Assembly: GCA_028285205.1 (NCBI GenBank)
Contig: JANQQA010000143.1
Location: forward strand, 1-64,000
Direction: 5' to 3'
Length of the DNA stretch: 64,000 bases
Source: Bythopirellula sp.
GTDB taxonomy: Bacteria > Planctomycetota > Planctomycetia > Pirellulales > Lacipirellulaceae
In this document: piece by piece, positions 45,225-53,017 of the stretch
Position numbering within the stretch: position 1 is the first letter of the stretch
Layout: every line of letters begins with the position of its first letter
The notes under the pieces: generated by a model
The model's database searches: none
The model's input: the letters and a program-made list of their open reading frames with translations, nothing else
What the model was told of the DNA's origin: nothing
Translations under genes and position numbers: made by a program

Positions 45225-46934
45225 ATGGATGTGCACAGCAGATGGATGCTGCATACGCGTCAACTTATGTGGATGGGCACGTTTGTCTGCCTCATCACTG
45301 GTTGTTCGCTGGCTGCTCGGAAAACCCACTGGTACACTCCGACCTACGCAGAGCCTGACGCCGATGCAATTAGCAACTGGCGACTGGTTGGAGCGGAAGA
45401 CTCCTATCTAGCTGCAGTCTCGCTGGAGTCCCAAGGGCGCCCCGATTGCGTTGAAGCGTATCTCAAAACCGCAGGCAGCAGCTGGACTTCGCTGGAGCAT
45501 GAGTTCGCAACGAACGGACAGCCTTCGCCGCGTACCCTCGATCTTTACCAGTCCTCGGTCTCCAAAGTGATCGTGACTGGCCAGAGATTCGGTCGCTGGC
45601 AACCCGAGCAGGGTCTGGTGATTGCTACGTCTTCGGGGACGATGGTCCTGCCGATGGCTTTTCATGGATTCCATTGGTCGCCAGATCAGTTTCAGCGTTT
45701 ACAACCAGTCGGAGAATACGCAACGCCGGGGCTTACACGAGCCTACAAGAGCGAAGGCTTAGGAGTACCAATCGTTGCCGAACGCCATGTCGTCAATCCA
45801 CAGCCCTTCACCCAGCAACAGCAGTCATTTGCCGCGACCGCATTGGTCAGATACTGTCAGGAAGTAGACTCTTACCAACTAGAGTTTTTTGATCCTCTGC
45901 GTGAATCTTGCGTGCATGTCGGTAGCTGCAGCGCCCCGTTGGCACGCGACCTGTCTGCTCCTCTCGCGTACGAAAACTTGGACGATGATCGTCAGTGGCT
46001 CAGCGATTTTCTCCAACCGGGAGCAACGGGCGCAGGCGACGGCCTGTTCATGATTGAACCATATCAGCCCGGCAAGATTCCAGTCATCTTTATCCATGGC
46101 TTGCTCAGCGATCCGGCCGTCTGGACCGATCTAGTGAATGAGCTCCGCAGTCAGCCTGATTTGACTGCCGGATTCCAATGGTGGGGCTTCCAATACTCCA
46201 CCGGAGAACCCTTCCTAACCAGTGCTGCAGTGCTTCGTCGGCAGCTACGCGAAATTCGTACTACCTATGATCCGCAACGGCAAGACAAGGCATTCTCACA
46301 GATCGTACTCGTTGGGCATAGCATGGGGGGCATCGTCGCGAAACTTCAGGTAACCAGCAGCGGTGACGAACTCTGGAATGCATCGACCCAAATCCCGTTA
46401 ACGGCATTAACAACTTCCAACGACACACGGAGAGCATTACAAGCTGCGTTCTATTTCCAGCCATCCATGGACGTGCGGCGAGTGATCTTCATCGGCACGC
46501 CACATCAGGGCTCTGACTGGGCACGTCGCCCAGTCGGTCGGCTGGGATCGATGCTCGTAGAGCCTTCCGCAGCCACGCAAAGTCGGCACGCTCAGCTGAT
46601 TCGTGACAATCCGGGCGTCTTTGGCGCGGAGTTGCGTCAGCGATTCCCGACCAGCGTTGACCTATTGAAGCCTGATAGTGCACTGCTGCATTCGACCGCC
46701 CGAATTCCATATGCTCCGTGGGTTACGTTGCATTCCATCGTTGGTACGGGCAAGAGCATGCGCAGCGGCGAACCTGGTGATGGAGTGGTTCCTGTAGGCA
46801 GTGCCCGTCTTCTTGGGGTCGCAAGCGAGCTTGCCGTCAATAGCACGCACGCGTCATTGCACCGAGCACCGCCTGCGATTGCTGAAGTGATGCGCATTTT
46901 GAGGACTCACAGGCAAGCGAGCGAAGCACTGTAA
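45225..46934 (+). CDS. Alpha/beta hydrolase lipoprotein (lipase/esterase-like)
   Basis: A 569-residue exported hydrolase. The signal ends in LITGC (lipobox Cys27 counting from ATG 45225; ATG 45246 or 45267 are alternative starts giving the same mature protein), so it is probably anchored to lipid. Residues up to about 280 form a beta-rich N-terminal domain. The hydrolase core follows: VIFIHGLLSDPAVW for the oxyanion-hole HG motif, LVGHSMGGIV with nucleophile Ser366, and a late THASLH that could contain the catalytic His. The acid residue is likely Asp in GDGVVPV. Triacylglycerol or ester substrates are possible. It stands alone before the tRNA-Lys/prophage boundary. Confidence 0.82.
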   Translation: MDVHSRWMLHTRQLMWMGTFVCLITGCSLAARKTHWYTPTYAEPDADAISNWRLVGAEDSYLAAVSLESQGRPDCVEAYLKTAGSSWTSLEHEFATNGQPSPRTLDLYQSSVSKVIVTGQRFGRWQPEQGLVIATSSGTMVLPMAFHGFHWSPDQFQRLQPVGEYATPGLTRAYKSEGLGVPIVAERHVVNPQPFTQQQQSFAATALVRYCQEVDSYQLEFFDPLRESCVHVGSCSAPLARDLSAPLAYENLDDDRQWLSDFLQPGATGAGDGLFMIEPYQPGKIPVIFIHGLLSDPAVWTDLVNELRSQPDLTAGFQWWGFQYSTGEPFLTSAAVLRRQLREIRTTYDPQRQDKAFSQIVLVGHSMGGIVAKLQVTSSGDELWNASTQIPLTALTTSNDTRRALQAAFYFQPSMDVRRVIFIGTPHQGSDWARRPVGRLGSMLVEPSAATQSRHAQLIRDNPGVFGAELRQRFPTSVDLLKPDSALLHSTARIPYAPWVTLHSIVGTGKSMRSGEPGDGVVPVGSARLLGVASELAVNSTHASLHRAPPAIAEVMRILRTHRQASEAL

Positions 46935-47320
46935 CGGTCACACTAAAGTCTGTTAGACACATCGTTGCGTTCATGAACGCAAATATCTCGGCTTCGAGCC
47001 GCTGATGTTCGCTTGGCCTCACCACAATTAAACGCTCTAGGCCGACCGCCTAATACACGCGGCCGGCGTGAGCTTCTCGGCCTTCCATCGCTTCCGGTTC
47101 GGATGCGGCAACGCCAACGTTCACAGAATCGACGAGGACGTGCTGCAGCTACCCATGCGGCAACCGGATCGGGAGACCACCAGGGGCTACGTCAGTAAAG
47201 TTGAGCGGTTGCGGAACGCGGGAACAGCCGACAAGGCCCATATGCCTGAGATATTTACGTCTCGGGTGAGCTGATCCCAGACAAGTTATGGAGCGTGGGC
47301 CGAAATTTGCGGATGACAAA

Positions 47321-47452
<132 letters not shown>

Positions 47453-47517
47453 CTTTGATAACTCGGTAAGTCACGTTTGCACACAATTTGCACCGCGCTA
47501 AACCTCGACGCTTGAAG

Positions 47518-48612
47518 CTACCACCCCATTGCCTCCGCCAGCTTTTCGGCTTGATGTCGGATGTAGAATTGGCTCGTTGTTTTGGGGTCGCTGTGCCGGG
47601 CGAGTGCTTGAGTGTGACTGAGGCTCGCGGTGTCCGCGATGCGAGTTAGCGCTGCAGCTCGCAGGTCGTGTGCGCTCGCATGCTTCCCAGTGCGAGGGTC
47701 GATCACTACACGGGCGGACTTGCCTATCTTAGCAATTCTGCGACCGATATTGTTCGTCGTCATTTGACCATTTCGTCCAGCGATCGGAAACACGCGACCG
47801 CTTCGGGGAATGCCTCTCTGGGCTACTAACTCCCAGAACTGTGGCGGCGCTGGAAGAAAGCCATCCTTTTTGTTTTTCTGGCCGCCAATGAAGACGATCA
47901 ACGGCAGATCCCCTGTAAGATCGACGTGAAGCGTGCTTCGCGGGTTCCACGATAGCCGATTTAGCTCGTCGATTCGGAGGCTGCTCCACCACAGTCCACG
48001 CATGAACCGCTGGAATTCCGCGACGTCCGACGTGCGAACACGCGGGACGGCTTCAAGCATCCGTTCAAATTCCTCTGAAGTTGGAACTCGCGTTCGGATG
48101 GTTGCCGTCTTCTTGACAGACTTCCGGTGCCGGATCTTTGGAACATTATCGATCAGGTCCATGGATGCCGCCCAACTCAGACCCGCGCTAAGAGCGGCAT
48201 AATAGCTCTTGGATGAATCTGCAGAGATCCCTAAGCCCTCCAGCCCAGTCCGGTACTTGGAGAGCATTCCCTTGCTGATATCCGCTACTCTGCGTGGTTT
48301 GCAAATTGCCTCGAAGTGGTTCGCGGCCGTTCGCCAATTGTCTTTGCTGCCACGGCTCAGCTGGTCCAGCCATTCATCTTGGTAGCGTTTGCGAAACGCT
48401 TTCCACGTGATGGAAAGCCCCTCGGTCTTGCCAGGAAGATTGCCCTGCTCGAGTTGTTCTTCAAGACGGCCGGCGGCTCGCTCAGCTTCACGGGCGTTTG
48501 CAGTCCCACTGCTGACCTCGCCGCCCTGCCGTCCATACTGCCAGATCAGTCCGATTGCTCGTCTTCCACCATATTTGTGGAGTCGAACCTTAATGACCGG
48601 TTTTTCGACCAT
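47518..48612 (-). CDS. int: Tyrosine-type site-specific integrase
   Basis: A 364-residue phage integrase. N-terminal arm-binding and core-binding regions precede a catalytic domain with Arg213 (SSLRIDEL), His315-xx-Arg318 (AHDLR), His340 (ARHSDPKTT) and nucleophile Tyr350 (SQFYIRH). All five expected catalytic residues are therefore visible (plus a candidate Lys249). It lies 93 bases from the tRNA-Lys 3' end and points towards it, as expected for an element inserted there. Its start overlaps the upstream excisionase-like gene, so they are co-expressed. The enzyme would catalyse integration and, with that small partner, excision. Confidence 0.95.
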   Translation of the reverse strand: MVEKPVIKVRLHKYGGRRAIGLIWQYGRQGGEVSSGTANAREAERAAGRLEEQLEQGNLPGKTEGLSITWKAFRKRYQDEWLDQLSRGSKDNWRTAANHFEAICKPRRVADISKGMLSKYRTGLEGLGISADSSKSYYAALSAGLSWAASMDLIDNVPKIRHRKSVKKTATIRTRVPTSEEFERMLEAVPRVRTSDVAEFQRFMRGLWWSSLRIDELNRLSWNPRSTLHVDLTGDLPLIVFIGGQKNKKDGFLPAPPQFWELVAQRGIPRSGRVFPIAGRNGQMTTNNIGRRIAKIGKSARVVIDPRTGKHASAHDLRAAALTRIADTASLSHTQALARHSDPKTTSQFYIRHQAEKLAEAMGW

Positions 48613-48791
48613 ACGTCAAGCAGCTCCAAATTGAAAAAGATAGCATTCCCGTCACGGAAGCATGGCGCTGGGCCTGTCGAATCATCCGGGTCTTCACGCT
48701 TAACCCAGTTTTCCTTGATCCAACGCACCTCCAGGTGAAGGGATTCTGCTAGCTGTTCGATATGAATTACGGGTAAGTCATGCCGTGCCAT
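48546..48791 (-). CDS. Small winged-helix/excisionase-like protein
   Basis: An 81-residue protein overlapping the integrase start by 67 bases. HIEQLAESLHLEVRWIKENW resembles the HTH of MerR/excisionase-type DNA-binding proteins (a helix-turn-helix beginning near residue 9), and FRDGNAIFFNLELLDVWSKN fits the wing region. The small size and linkage to the integrase suggest a recombination directionality factor. The family call rests on pattern and context. Acidic C-terminus MVEDEQSD. Confidence 0.65.
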   Translation of the reverse strand: MARHDLPVIHIEQLAESLHLEVRWIKENWVKREDPDDSTGPAPCFRDGNAIFFNLELLDVWSKNRSLRFDSTNMVEDEQSD

Positions 48792-48880
48792 CGTGAAATA
48801 ATCCTTGACGCCACGATTCGGTACGCGTAAATTAGCGCGTACCGGTTACGGGCGGCCCTTTGGGCAGCTTTTGAAACTGG

Positions 48881-48923
48881 CCACTAAATTCAACTGGAAT
48901 GCGAAACCGAGCGAATTCAGTGG
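48881..48923. promoter_or_regulatory. Imperfect inverted repeat upstream of the integration genes
   Basis: CCACTAAATTC (48881-48891) and GAATTCAGTGG (48913-48923) form an 11-bp inverted repeat with one mismatch and a 21-base loop, 90 bases upstream of the excisionase-like start on the minus strand. It may be an operator; no regulator is proven. Confidence 0.35.
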
Positions 48924-48987
48924 GGAAGACAGGGCGAATCTCTGGGTCGCCCGTTTATGTGATTAGAGAGATAAGCGAATCGAAATC

Positions 48988-49010
48988 GGCGGGCTGCCAC
49001 CCGCCTTTTT
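48988..49010 (+). terminator. GC-rich hairpin followed by T tract
   Basis: GGCGGG (48988-48993) pairs with CCCGCC (49000-49005) around a six-base loop, followed by TTTTT on the plus strand. It is oriented to stop plus-strand transcription just before the convergent-facing 3-TM gene end. Confidence 0.7.
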
Positions 49011-49085
49011 CATGCGCTCCCCAGCGCTAAGCTAATTCAAAACGACACCTCCTGTGCCCTCTTGGCACGGTTGAGAGCCACGTCC

Positions 49086-49607
49086 CTACATCTGTAGCGA
49101 CCTAAACAAGACTGCCATCGCCACAGCGACGATCTGGAACTGCAGCAACAACATCATTGAATCAATTTGCCCGGCTCTGACTTCACACTTTGCTTGGTTG
49201 TCAACCACCGCATCGCTAAGGGACCGTAGTTGGCGGTTGTAGGCGTCATACACGTCCTTGGCGATGTACTCGCTGTAAAGCAAATCTGCGTCCGGTGAGG
49301 TCGGGTAGATCGTCGCAGCAGGACGCCAAACAGAAGCACACAAACGAAAGATGCAGATTGCCAGGACGAAAACGGCTAGTGTCGCAAGATCTGCGATTGG
49401 GGTTGCCCGATCAATCACATCAGATATTGCAGCTGTTCCACCAATGAAAGCGACGATGCCACCAGCAACCATTGCGAGTTTTTCCGCTCGCTTGTCATGC
49501 TCGAAGCTGGCGGACTCGACTGCAGCAAACAACTCATTTAGACGCTGCATTACTAGGTTTTGCTGATAAGTAGGCTCGGTCACTTCGACTTGTTCATGAT
49601 CAGACAT
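49086..49607 (-). CDS. Three-TM membrane protein, SLATT/DUF5706-like topology
   Basis: A 173-residue protein with two adjacent TM helices (about 45-66 and 71-94) and a third near the C-terminus (about 150-170), separated by a charged helix-forming segment (AKDVYDAYNRQLRSLSDAVVDNQAK). AAGGAG lies 8 bases upstream of the ATG. The arrangement is similar to membrane effector domains of nucleotide-signalling defence systems (SLATT, Pycsar DUF5706), but no diagnostic motif was found. Alternatives are a phage lysis or superinfection-exclusion membrane protein. It is divergent from the short proline-rich frame at 49624. Confidence 0.5.
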   Translation of the reverse strand: MSDHEQVEVTEPTYQQNLVMQRLNELFAAVESASFEHDKRAEKLAMVAGGIVAFIGGTAAISDVIDRATPIADLATLAVFVLAICIFRLCASVWRPAATIYPTSPDADLLYSEYIAKDVYDAYNRQLRSLSDAVVDNQAKCEVRAGQIDSMMLLLQFQIVAVAMAVLFRSLQM

Positions 49608-49623
49608 TGGAAGGCTCCTTGCT

Positions 49624-49743
49624 ATGAGTTATTTGTTTGATGACAAACCTGCTCCTCCACCTCCACCGCCCCCAGGAACCGGTGACGGCACGCCTGTACG
49701 AAGCCCAATTGGTCGCCCTCGCCCTGGCGGTGGGAACAGGTAG
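49624..49743 (+). CDS. Short proline-rich peptide, possible small gene
   Basis: A 39-residue frame (MSYLFDDKPAPPPPPPPG...). GGAAGG lies 9 bases before the ATG. Composition (poly-Pro then Gly/Arg-rich) is unlike random sequence in this region. Its RBS overlaps that of the divergent 3-TM gene on the other strand, so one of the two may be fortuitous. No family recognised. Confidence 0.35.
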   Translation: MSYLFDDKPAPPPPPPPGTGDGTPVRSPIGRPRPGGGNR

Positions 49744-49989
49744 CCGAGCGATCGCATTGGCTGGTGACGAACGGAGGGAAACACCCCAAGAATTGAGGCG
49801 ACGAAGAAAATACAAATGCGCAGAGTGCGCAGGAATAAGTCAAATATAGGCGTAAACGCCATGGCAGCCGACTCCAGTTCGGATCGTCCGTGGTCCTGTC
49901 GAGGTGTTACCGCACCTTGGCAGGACGCCTTTATCTGAGTTAGTGTGCAGTTTGGGCCGTCTATGTCAAGTTTGGGAACGGGGGATGCA

Positions 49990-50736
49990 ATGGAGCTTAC
50001 CAAGCCAATTGTGGGCGTGCTTTGTGTAGTGCTGGGTTTTGGGCTTGGTGCAGCGACCTTTCTCGCAACAGATTCTTCAGGTCCGATAGTCGCTGACCTA
50101 CGCCAGCAGCTGACAAGAACAAAGGAGCTTTTGGAGGACAGTAAGAACGAGCAGGACAGCCTTAAAGTCGAACTATCTTCGGCTGAAGACAAACGAGACT
50201 CGTTTGCGAAAGAGATCGCAAAGATACGCGATGGCAACGCTGTTCTTGCAAGAGCTGAGAAAGCGGAGGCCAGTGTGGTTACGCTACAACGCAAGGTCAG
50301 GGACCAAGAAATAACCTTGGACCTGAAGCAAGATACGATTGATGGGATTTTGGCTAAGCTAAAAAAACTGCAGCAGCAGTCTTCGCCAGCAACTACCTCA
50401 GGTGGCACACGAATGTCACTTGTCCGTGTTGCCAACAAGCATAAATCTGACGTTCCTTCGGTCGTTCCCAAATTGTCAGTGAGGGTACTGGAACGCAACA
50501 CAGGGTATGATGTACACACTTGGCAACTTACGCTTACTAACACTGGCAGAAGAGCAGCACGTTGCACAGCTACGCTCAAGTGGCTCGACAGTGAAGGATT
50601 TCTACTCGAAGACACATACGGATCAATCAATGAATCCGTGCCACCTGGTGGAAAGCAGGTCTTCTCAGGCACGACGCATATAGATAAGCAGCATGTCGAT
50701 CGGGTGTATGAAGTTGCTGTTGAAATCTCAGAGTAA
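49990..50736 (+). CDS. Membrane-anchored coiled-coil protein with FxLYD-like domain
   Basis: A 248-residue protein from the ATG at 49990 (GGGGGA ribosome site just upstream). One N-terminal TM (about 6-27) is followed by a long charged coiled coil (about 35-130, LRQQLTRTKELLEDSKNE), a Ser/Thr linker, and a beta-sandwich (WQLTLTNTGRRAARCTATLKW...) resembling FxLYD/DUF3426-type domains. It is probably anchored with the bulk outside the cytoplasm. A long antisense frame (49629-50744, minus) covers this gene but has Ser-rich shadow composition and is rejected. The function in the prophage is unknown; it may modify the envelope. Confidence 0.7.
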   Translation: MELTKPIVGVLCVVLGFGLGAATFLATDSSGPIVADLRQQLTRTKELLEDSKNEQDSLKVELSSAEDKRDSFAKEIAKIRDGNAVLARAEKAEASVVTLQRKVRDQEITLDLKQDTIDGILAKLKKLQQQSSPATTSGGTRMSLVRVANKHKSDVPSVVPKLSVRVLERNTGYDVHTWQLTLTNTGRRAARCTATLKWLDSEGFLLEDTYGSINESVPPGGKQVFSGTTHIDKQHVDRVYEVAVEISE

Positions 50737-50740
50737 CCCA

Positions 50741-51058
50741 TCACGACACCTCCCCCACAATCAATATCCCCTTCGTCACCTGCAGGGACCGGTTCTTATT
50801 CGGATCAACCGTCAGCCACCCCTTGCGCTGCAAAGCCTGCAGGTGCCACGCCACGCCGTTAGTAGTCGTGATTCCGAACTCCGCTCCTATCTGGCGTACA
50901 CTGGGTGCCGCGCCGTATACGCGGATGTGAGATTCAATAAAACTGAGCATCTCCGCCTGCTTGTCGGTGGGTAGAAAACGTCGCACCTTTCGCTGTATTT
51001 CGGTGCACTTTCTTTTCGCTGAAGTGGGACGTTTCCGGGGGGCTTCTAATGTGCGCAT
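50741..51058 (-). CDS. LexA-like N-terminal winged-helix DNA-binding protein
   Basis: About 105 residues from the ATG at 51058 (MRTLEAPRKRP; GAGGAAG upstream); the open frame extends to 51193 but the extension is unconvincing. TDKQAEMLSFIESHIRVYGAAPSVRQIGAEFGITTTNGVAWHLQALQRKGWL is the LexA-type winged helix, with the recognition helix near TTTNGVAWHLQAL. There is no autocleavage peptidase domain. It is likely a phage repressor or transcription switch. It sits divergently from the exonuclease gene with the palindrome at 51193-51207 between them, a natural candidate operator. The loss of the peptidase half means a different induction mechanism, if any. Confidence 0.75.
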   Translation of the reverse strand: MRTLEAPRKRPTSAKRKCTEIQRKVRRFLPTDKQAEMLSFIESHIRVYGAAPSVRQIGAEFGITTTNGVAWHLQALQRKGWLTVDPNKNRSLQVTKGILIVGEVS

Positions 51059-51192
51059 ATCTTCCTCGCAATCTAAATGTGGACCTTTCACGCAACCGCG
51101 AATGCGGCTTTTCAGAACAAAAATGGAACAGAAATCGCAGTCAAAACTCAGGAATCCATGAGCGAGGTTTGTCGCTTTTCTGTACTCGCCCA

Positions 51193-51207
51193 ATCTATGC
51201 TATAGAT
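51193..51207. promoter_or_regulatory. Candidate operator palindrome
   Basis: ATCTAT-GCT-ATAGAT, a 6-3-6 perfect palindrome in the divergent region between the LexA-like gene (start 51058) and the exonuclease gene (start 51312). Assignment as the LexA-like protein's site is inference. Confidence 0.35.
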
Positions 51208-51248
51208 ATACATGTGTCCATTACCAGAAGTGGGCCAATCGTTACTTT

Positions 51249-51278
51249 TTGCCAACTATTTTGGGTCGATGTTATAAG
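51249..51278 (+). promoter_or_regulatory. Candidate sigma70-type promoter for the exonuclease gene
   Basis: TTGCCA (51249-51254) and TATAAG (51273-51278) are 18 bases apart and end 33 bases before the ATG at 51312. This is the strongest promoter-like match in the prophage early region. Confidence 0.45.
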
Positions 51279-51311
51279 TACTTTTGCACCAACAAGATGC
51301 GGTAAGAAAAA

Positions 51312-52004
51312 ATGTCAAAGTACCTCATCTTTGATATCGAAACGGCCAAAGTCATGCCGCTCGACGTCGATCCTCTCACGCGCCGACCGCTGGGAATCAC
51401 ATGCATTGCAACTGCGGAAACCGGCTGTGAAAACGCACGCACATGGTACAGTCGCAACGCTGATGGATCCCCAGCTGATGAGATGTCGCGGGCCGACGCG
51501 ATCGACTTCGTTCGAATGCTGCAAGAGCGCACAGCGGCCGGAGATAAGGTCGTGACGTGGAATGGTTTACGCTTCGATTTCCTGGTACTGATGGACGCAT
51601 CTGGGCTCGTCGAAGAGTGCAAGGAACTCGCCCGGCACCATATCGATATGATGTTCCAAGTCTATCGAATCAAGGGCATGCGAGTCGGTCTGGCTCGAGC
51701 TGCCCGGGGGATGGGAGTCACGCCAAAGTCGACTGAGATATCAGGTGCAGACGCCCCTCAGCTGTGGCGAGACGGCCAGTATGAGACGGTGCTACGATAT
51801 GTGTCTGGTGACGCAATCACGACACTGGAGCTTGCTGAGAAGCTACGCGGGCCTGGAAACGAGCTTCAGTGGACCAGCGCCGACGGGGTTGAACTGACGT
51901 GTCCAATCGACGGCTGGCTGACGGTAGACGAAGCGTTGGGGCTGCCGGATCCGGACGATCCACGAATGCCACTTTCAGCATTCACGGGTTGGTTCGATGG
52001 GTGA
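51312..52004 (+). CDS. 3'-5' exonuclease (DEDD/RNase H-like)
   Basis: A 230-residue protein. FDIET (residues 7-11) supplies the first two acids, WNGLRFDFLVL the second motif near residue 89, and YVSGDAITTLELAEKL the third near 160-175, the order expected for DEDD-type nucleases. Together these support a DNA or RNA exonuclease. It could serve phage recombination, replication or proofreading. It overlaps the next frame by 8 bases, and both would be transcribed from the candidate promoter upstream. The C-terminal part (GWLTVDEALGLPDPDD) lacks known motifs. Confidence 0.75.
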   Translation: MSKYLIFDIETAKVMPLDVDPLTRRPLGITCIATAETGCENARTWYSRNADGSPADEMSRADAIDFVRMLQERTAAGDKVVTWNGLRFDFLVLMDASGLVEECKELARHHIDMMFQVYRIKGMRVGLARAARGMGVTPKSTEISGADAPQLWRDGQYETVLRYVSGDAITTLELAEKLRGPGNELQWTSADGVELTCPIDGWLTVDEALGLPDPDDPRMPLSAFTGWFDG

Positions 52005-52239
52005 AATCAACCGCTCGACGAGCTACCACCCCGTCAGCAAGACGCCCCCACTGGAAGACGCCGAAGCCCTCACCATCACCTTCAACGACGGCCTCACGAG
52101 CCTCATCGTCTGGCGAGATAAGCCCAACCCACTCAAGGTCGTGGGAGAGGTTAAGCGGCTGCGGGATTTGCAGGCGGGGGATCGGGTTTTGTATCGGGGG
52201 GAGGAGTTGGTTGTGCGGAGTGTGGAGGTGTTTCGGTAA
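51997..52239 (+). CDS. Small hypothetical phage protein
   Basis: An 80-residue frame starting inside the end of the exonuclease gene (8-base overlap, typical of translational coupling). RDLQAGDRVLYRGEELVVRSVEVF resembles a short SH3-like beta-barrel. No family recognised. The end of the gene is G-rich. Confidence 0.5.
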   Translation: MGEINRSTSYHPVSKTPPLEDAEALTITFNDGLTSLIVWRDKPNPLKVVGEVKRLRDLQAGDRVLYRGEELVVRSVEVFR

Positions 52240-52308
52240 CCATAAATTGGGGTGTTCTCTCCCAAGACCAAGACTTGACCACCCGCTTTTTGTGGCTACA
52301 ATATTGTC

Positions 52309-52476
52309 GTGCTAGGGAGACCTAAAAAACCAGTCGACGCATACAAGTCAGCGCTTCTTCGAATCCGTTTAACGGAATCGGAGCGTGAGCTGCTAGACAA
52401 GGCTGCTGACGGCAAAACTTCTACGTGGGCGAGGGATGTCCTGCTAAGAGCAGCGAAGAGAATCGTAAAAAAATAG
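52309..52476 (+). CDS. Small ribbon-helix-helix-like protein
   Basis: A 55-residue frame from GTG 52309 to TAG 52474-52476. SALLRIRLTESERELLDKAA followed by a second helix TSTWARDVLLRAAKR has the beta-helix-helix pattern and basic start (GRPKKP) of RHH repressors such as the MobC/Arc class. The start codon is GTG and the RBS is weak. It directly precedes the DUF6932 module and might repress it. It was found by reading short frames. Confidence 0.5.
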   Translation: MLGRPKKPVDAYKSALLRIRLTESERELLDKAADGKTSTWARDVLLRAAKRIVKK

Positions 52477-52522
52477 AGGCCGGGACGCCGCTAGCTTTTC
52501 AAATTTGTCCTGTAGGCGTCCA

Positions 52523-53017
52523 ATGGCAGTTGGCAAACAAGACTACCCTCCCTTACTGCCAGAAGGCTTTCACGCCTACACCTTGCCGGAGATTTACGAT
52601 TTTGGGGTAGCCCGCTTTGGGCTTTCCGAGACTCGCAAAAATATCTGTGATGGTCTTGCGCGCTTATCCGATATCTTAGAAAATGGAGGCGTACCTTGCG
52701 ATGTCTGGGTCAACGGAAGCTTCATGACCGAGAAGTATGACCCAGAGGACGCGGATTTATTAGTGCGAGTAGATTGTCAGTTTTTGGAGAATGCATCGCC
52801 GGATCAACACAGCGTGCTGGAGTGGATCAATAAATTCGGCCCCCTAGAAGACGGATTATTATGCCATACTTTTGTCGACGTGGTATATCCACCCGGCACG
52901 CCCATTGGAGAAACGTCTAAACAACAGTTTGGATACTGGCAGAGTATGTTTGGGCTTAGTAGGGGAAACAACGAGAAGGGAATCGCCGTACTCAAGATTA
53001 ACGGTGGTTTGAGATGA
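52523..53017 (+). CDS. DUF6932 nucleotidyltransferase-fold protein
   Basis: A 164-residue protein from the ATG at 52523. The N-terminal YPPLLPEGFHAYTLPEIYDF is the hallmark start of the DUF6932 family. VNGSFMTEKYDPEDADLLVRV provides the GS...DxD core of minimal nucleotidyltransferases (Gly-Ser near 73, with the Asp-x-Asp-like EDAD about 10 residues later). It overlaps the next gene by four bases (ATGA), so the two make a translationally coupled pair. Such pairs in prophages are often toxin-antitoxin or defence modules; this is inference. The nucleotide and target are unknown. Confidence 0.65.
   Translation: MAVGKQDYPPLLPEGFHAYTLPEIYDFGVARFGLSETRKNICDGLARLSDILENGGVPCDVWVNGSFMTEKYDPEDADLLVRVDCQFLENASPDQHSVLEWINKFGPLEDGLLCHTFVDVVYPPGTPIGETSKQQFGYWQSMFGLSRGNNEKGIAVLKINGGLR

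Noticed and set aside
45158-45358. Frame with a good GGAG site before the lipase-like gene
   Set aside because: Cys/His/Trp-rich out-of-frame overlap with the hydrolase signal peptide; no domain.
49629-50744. Long minus-strand frame of 371 residues
   Set aside because: It lies antisense to the coiled-coil protein gene, is Ser/Cys-rich with no domains, and begins with no RBS. The plus-strand gene has a TM, coiled coil, beta domain and a good RBS.
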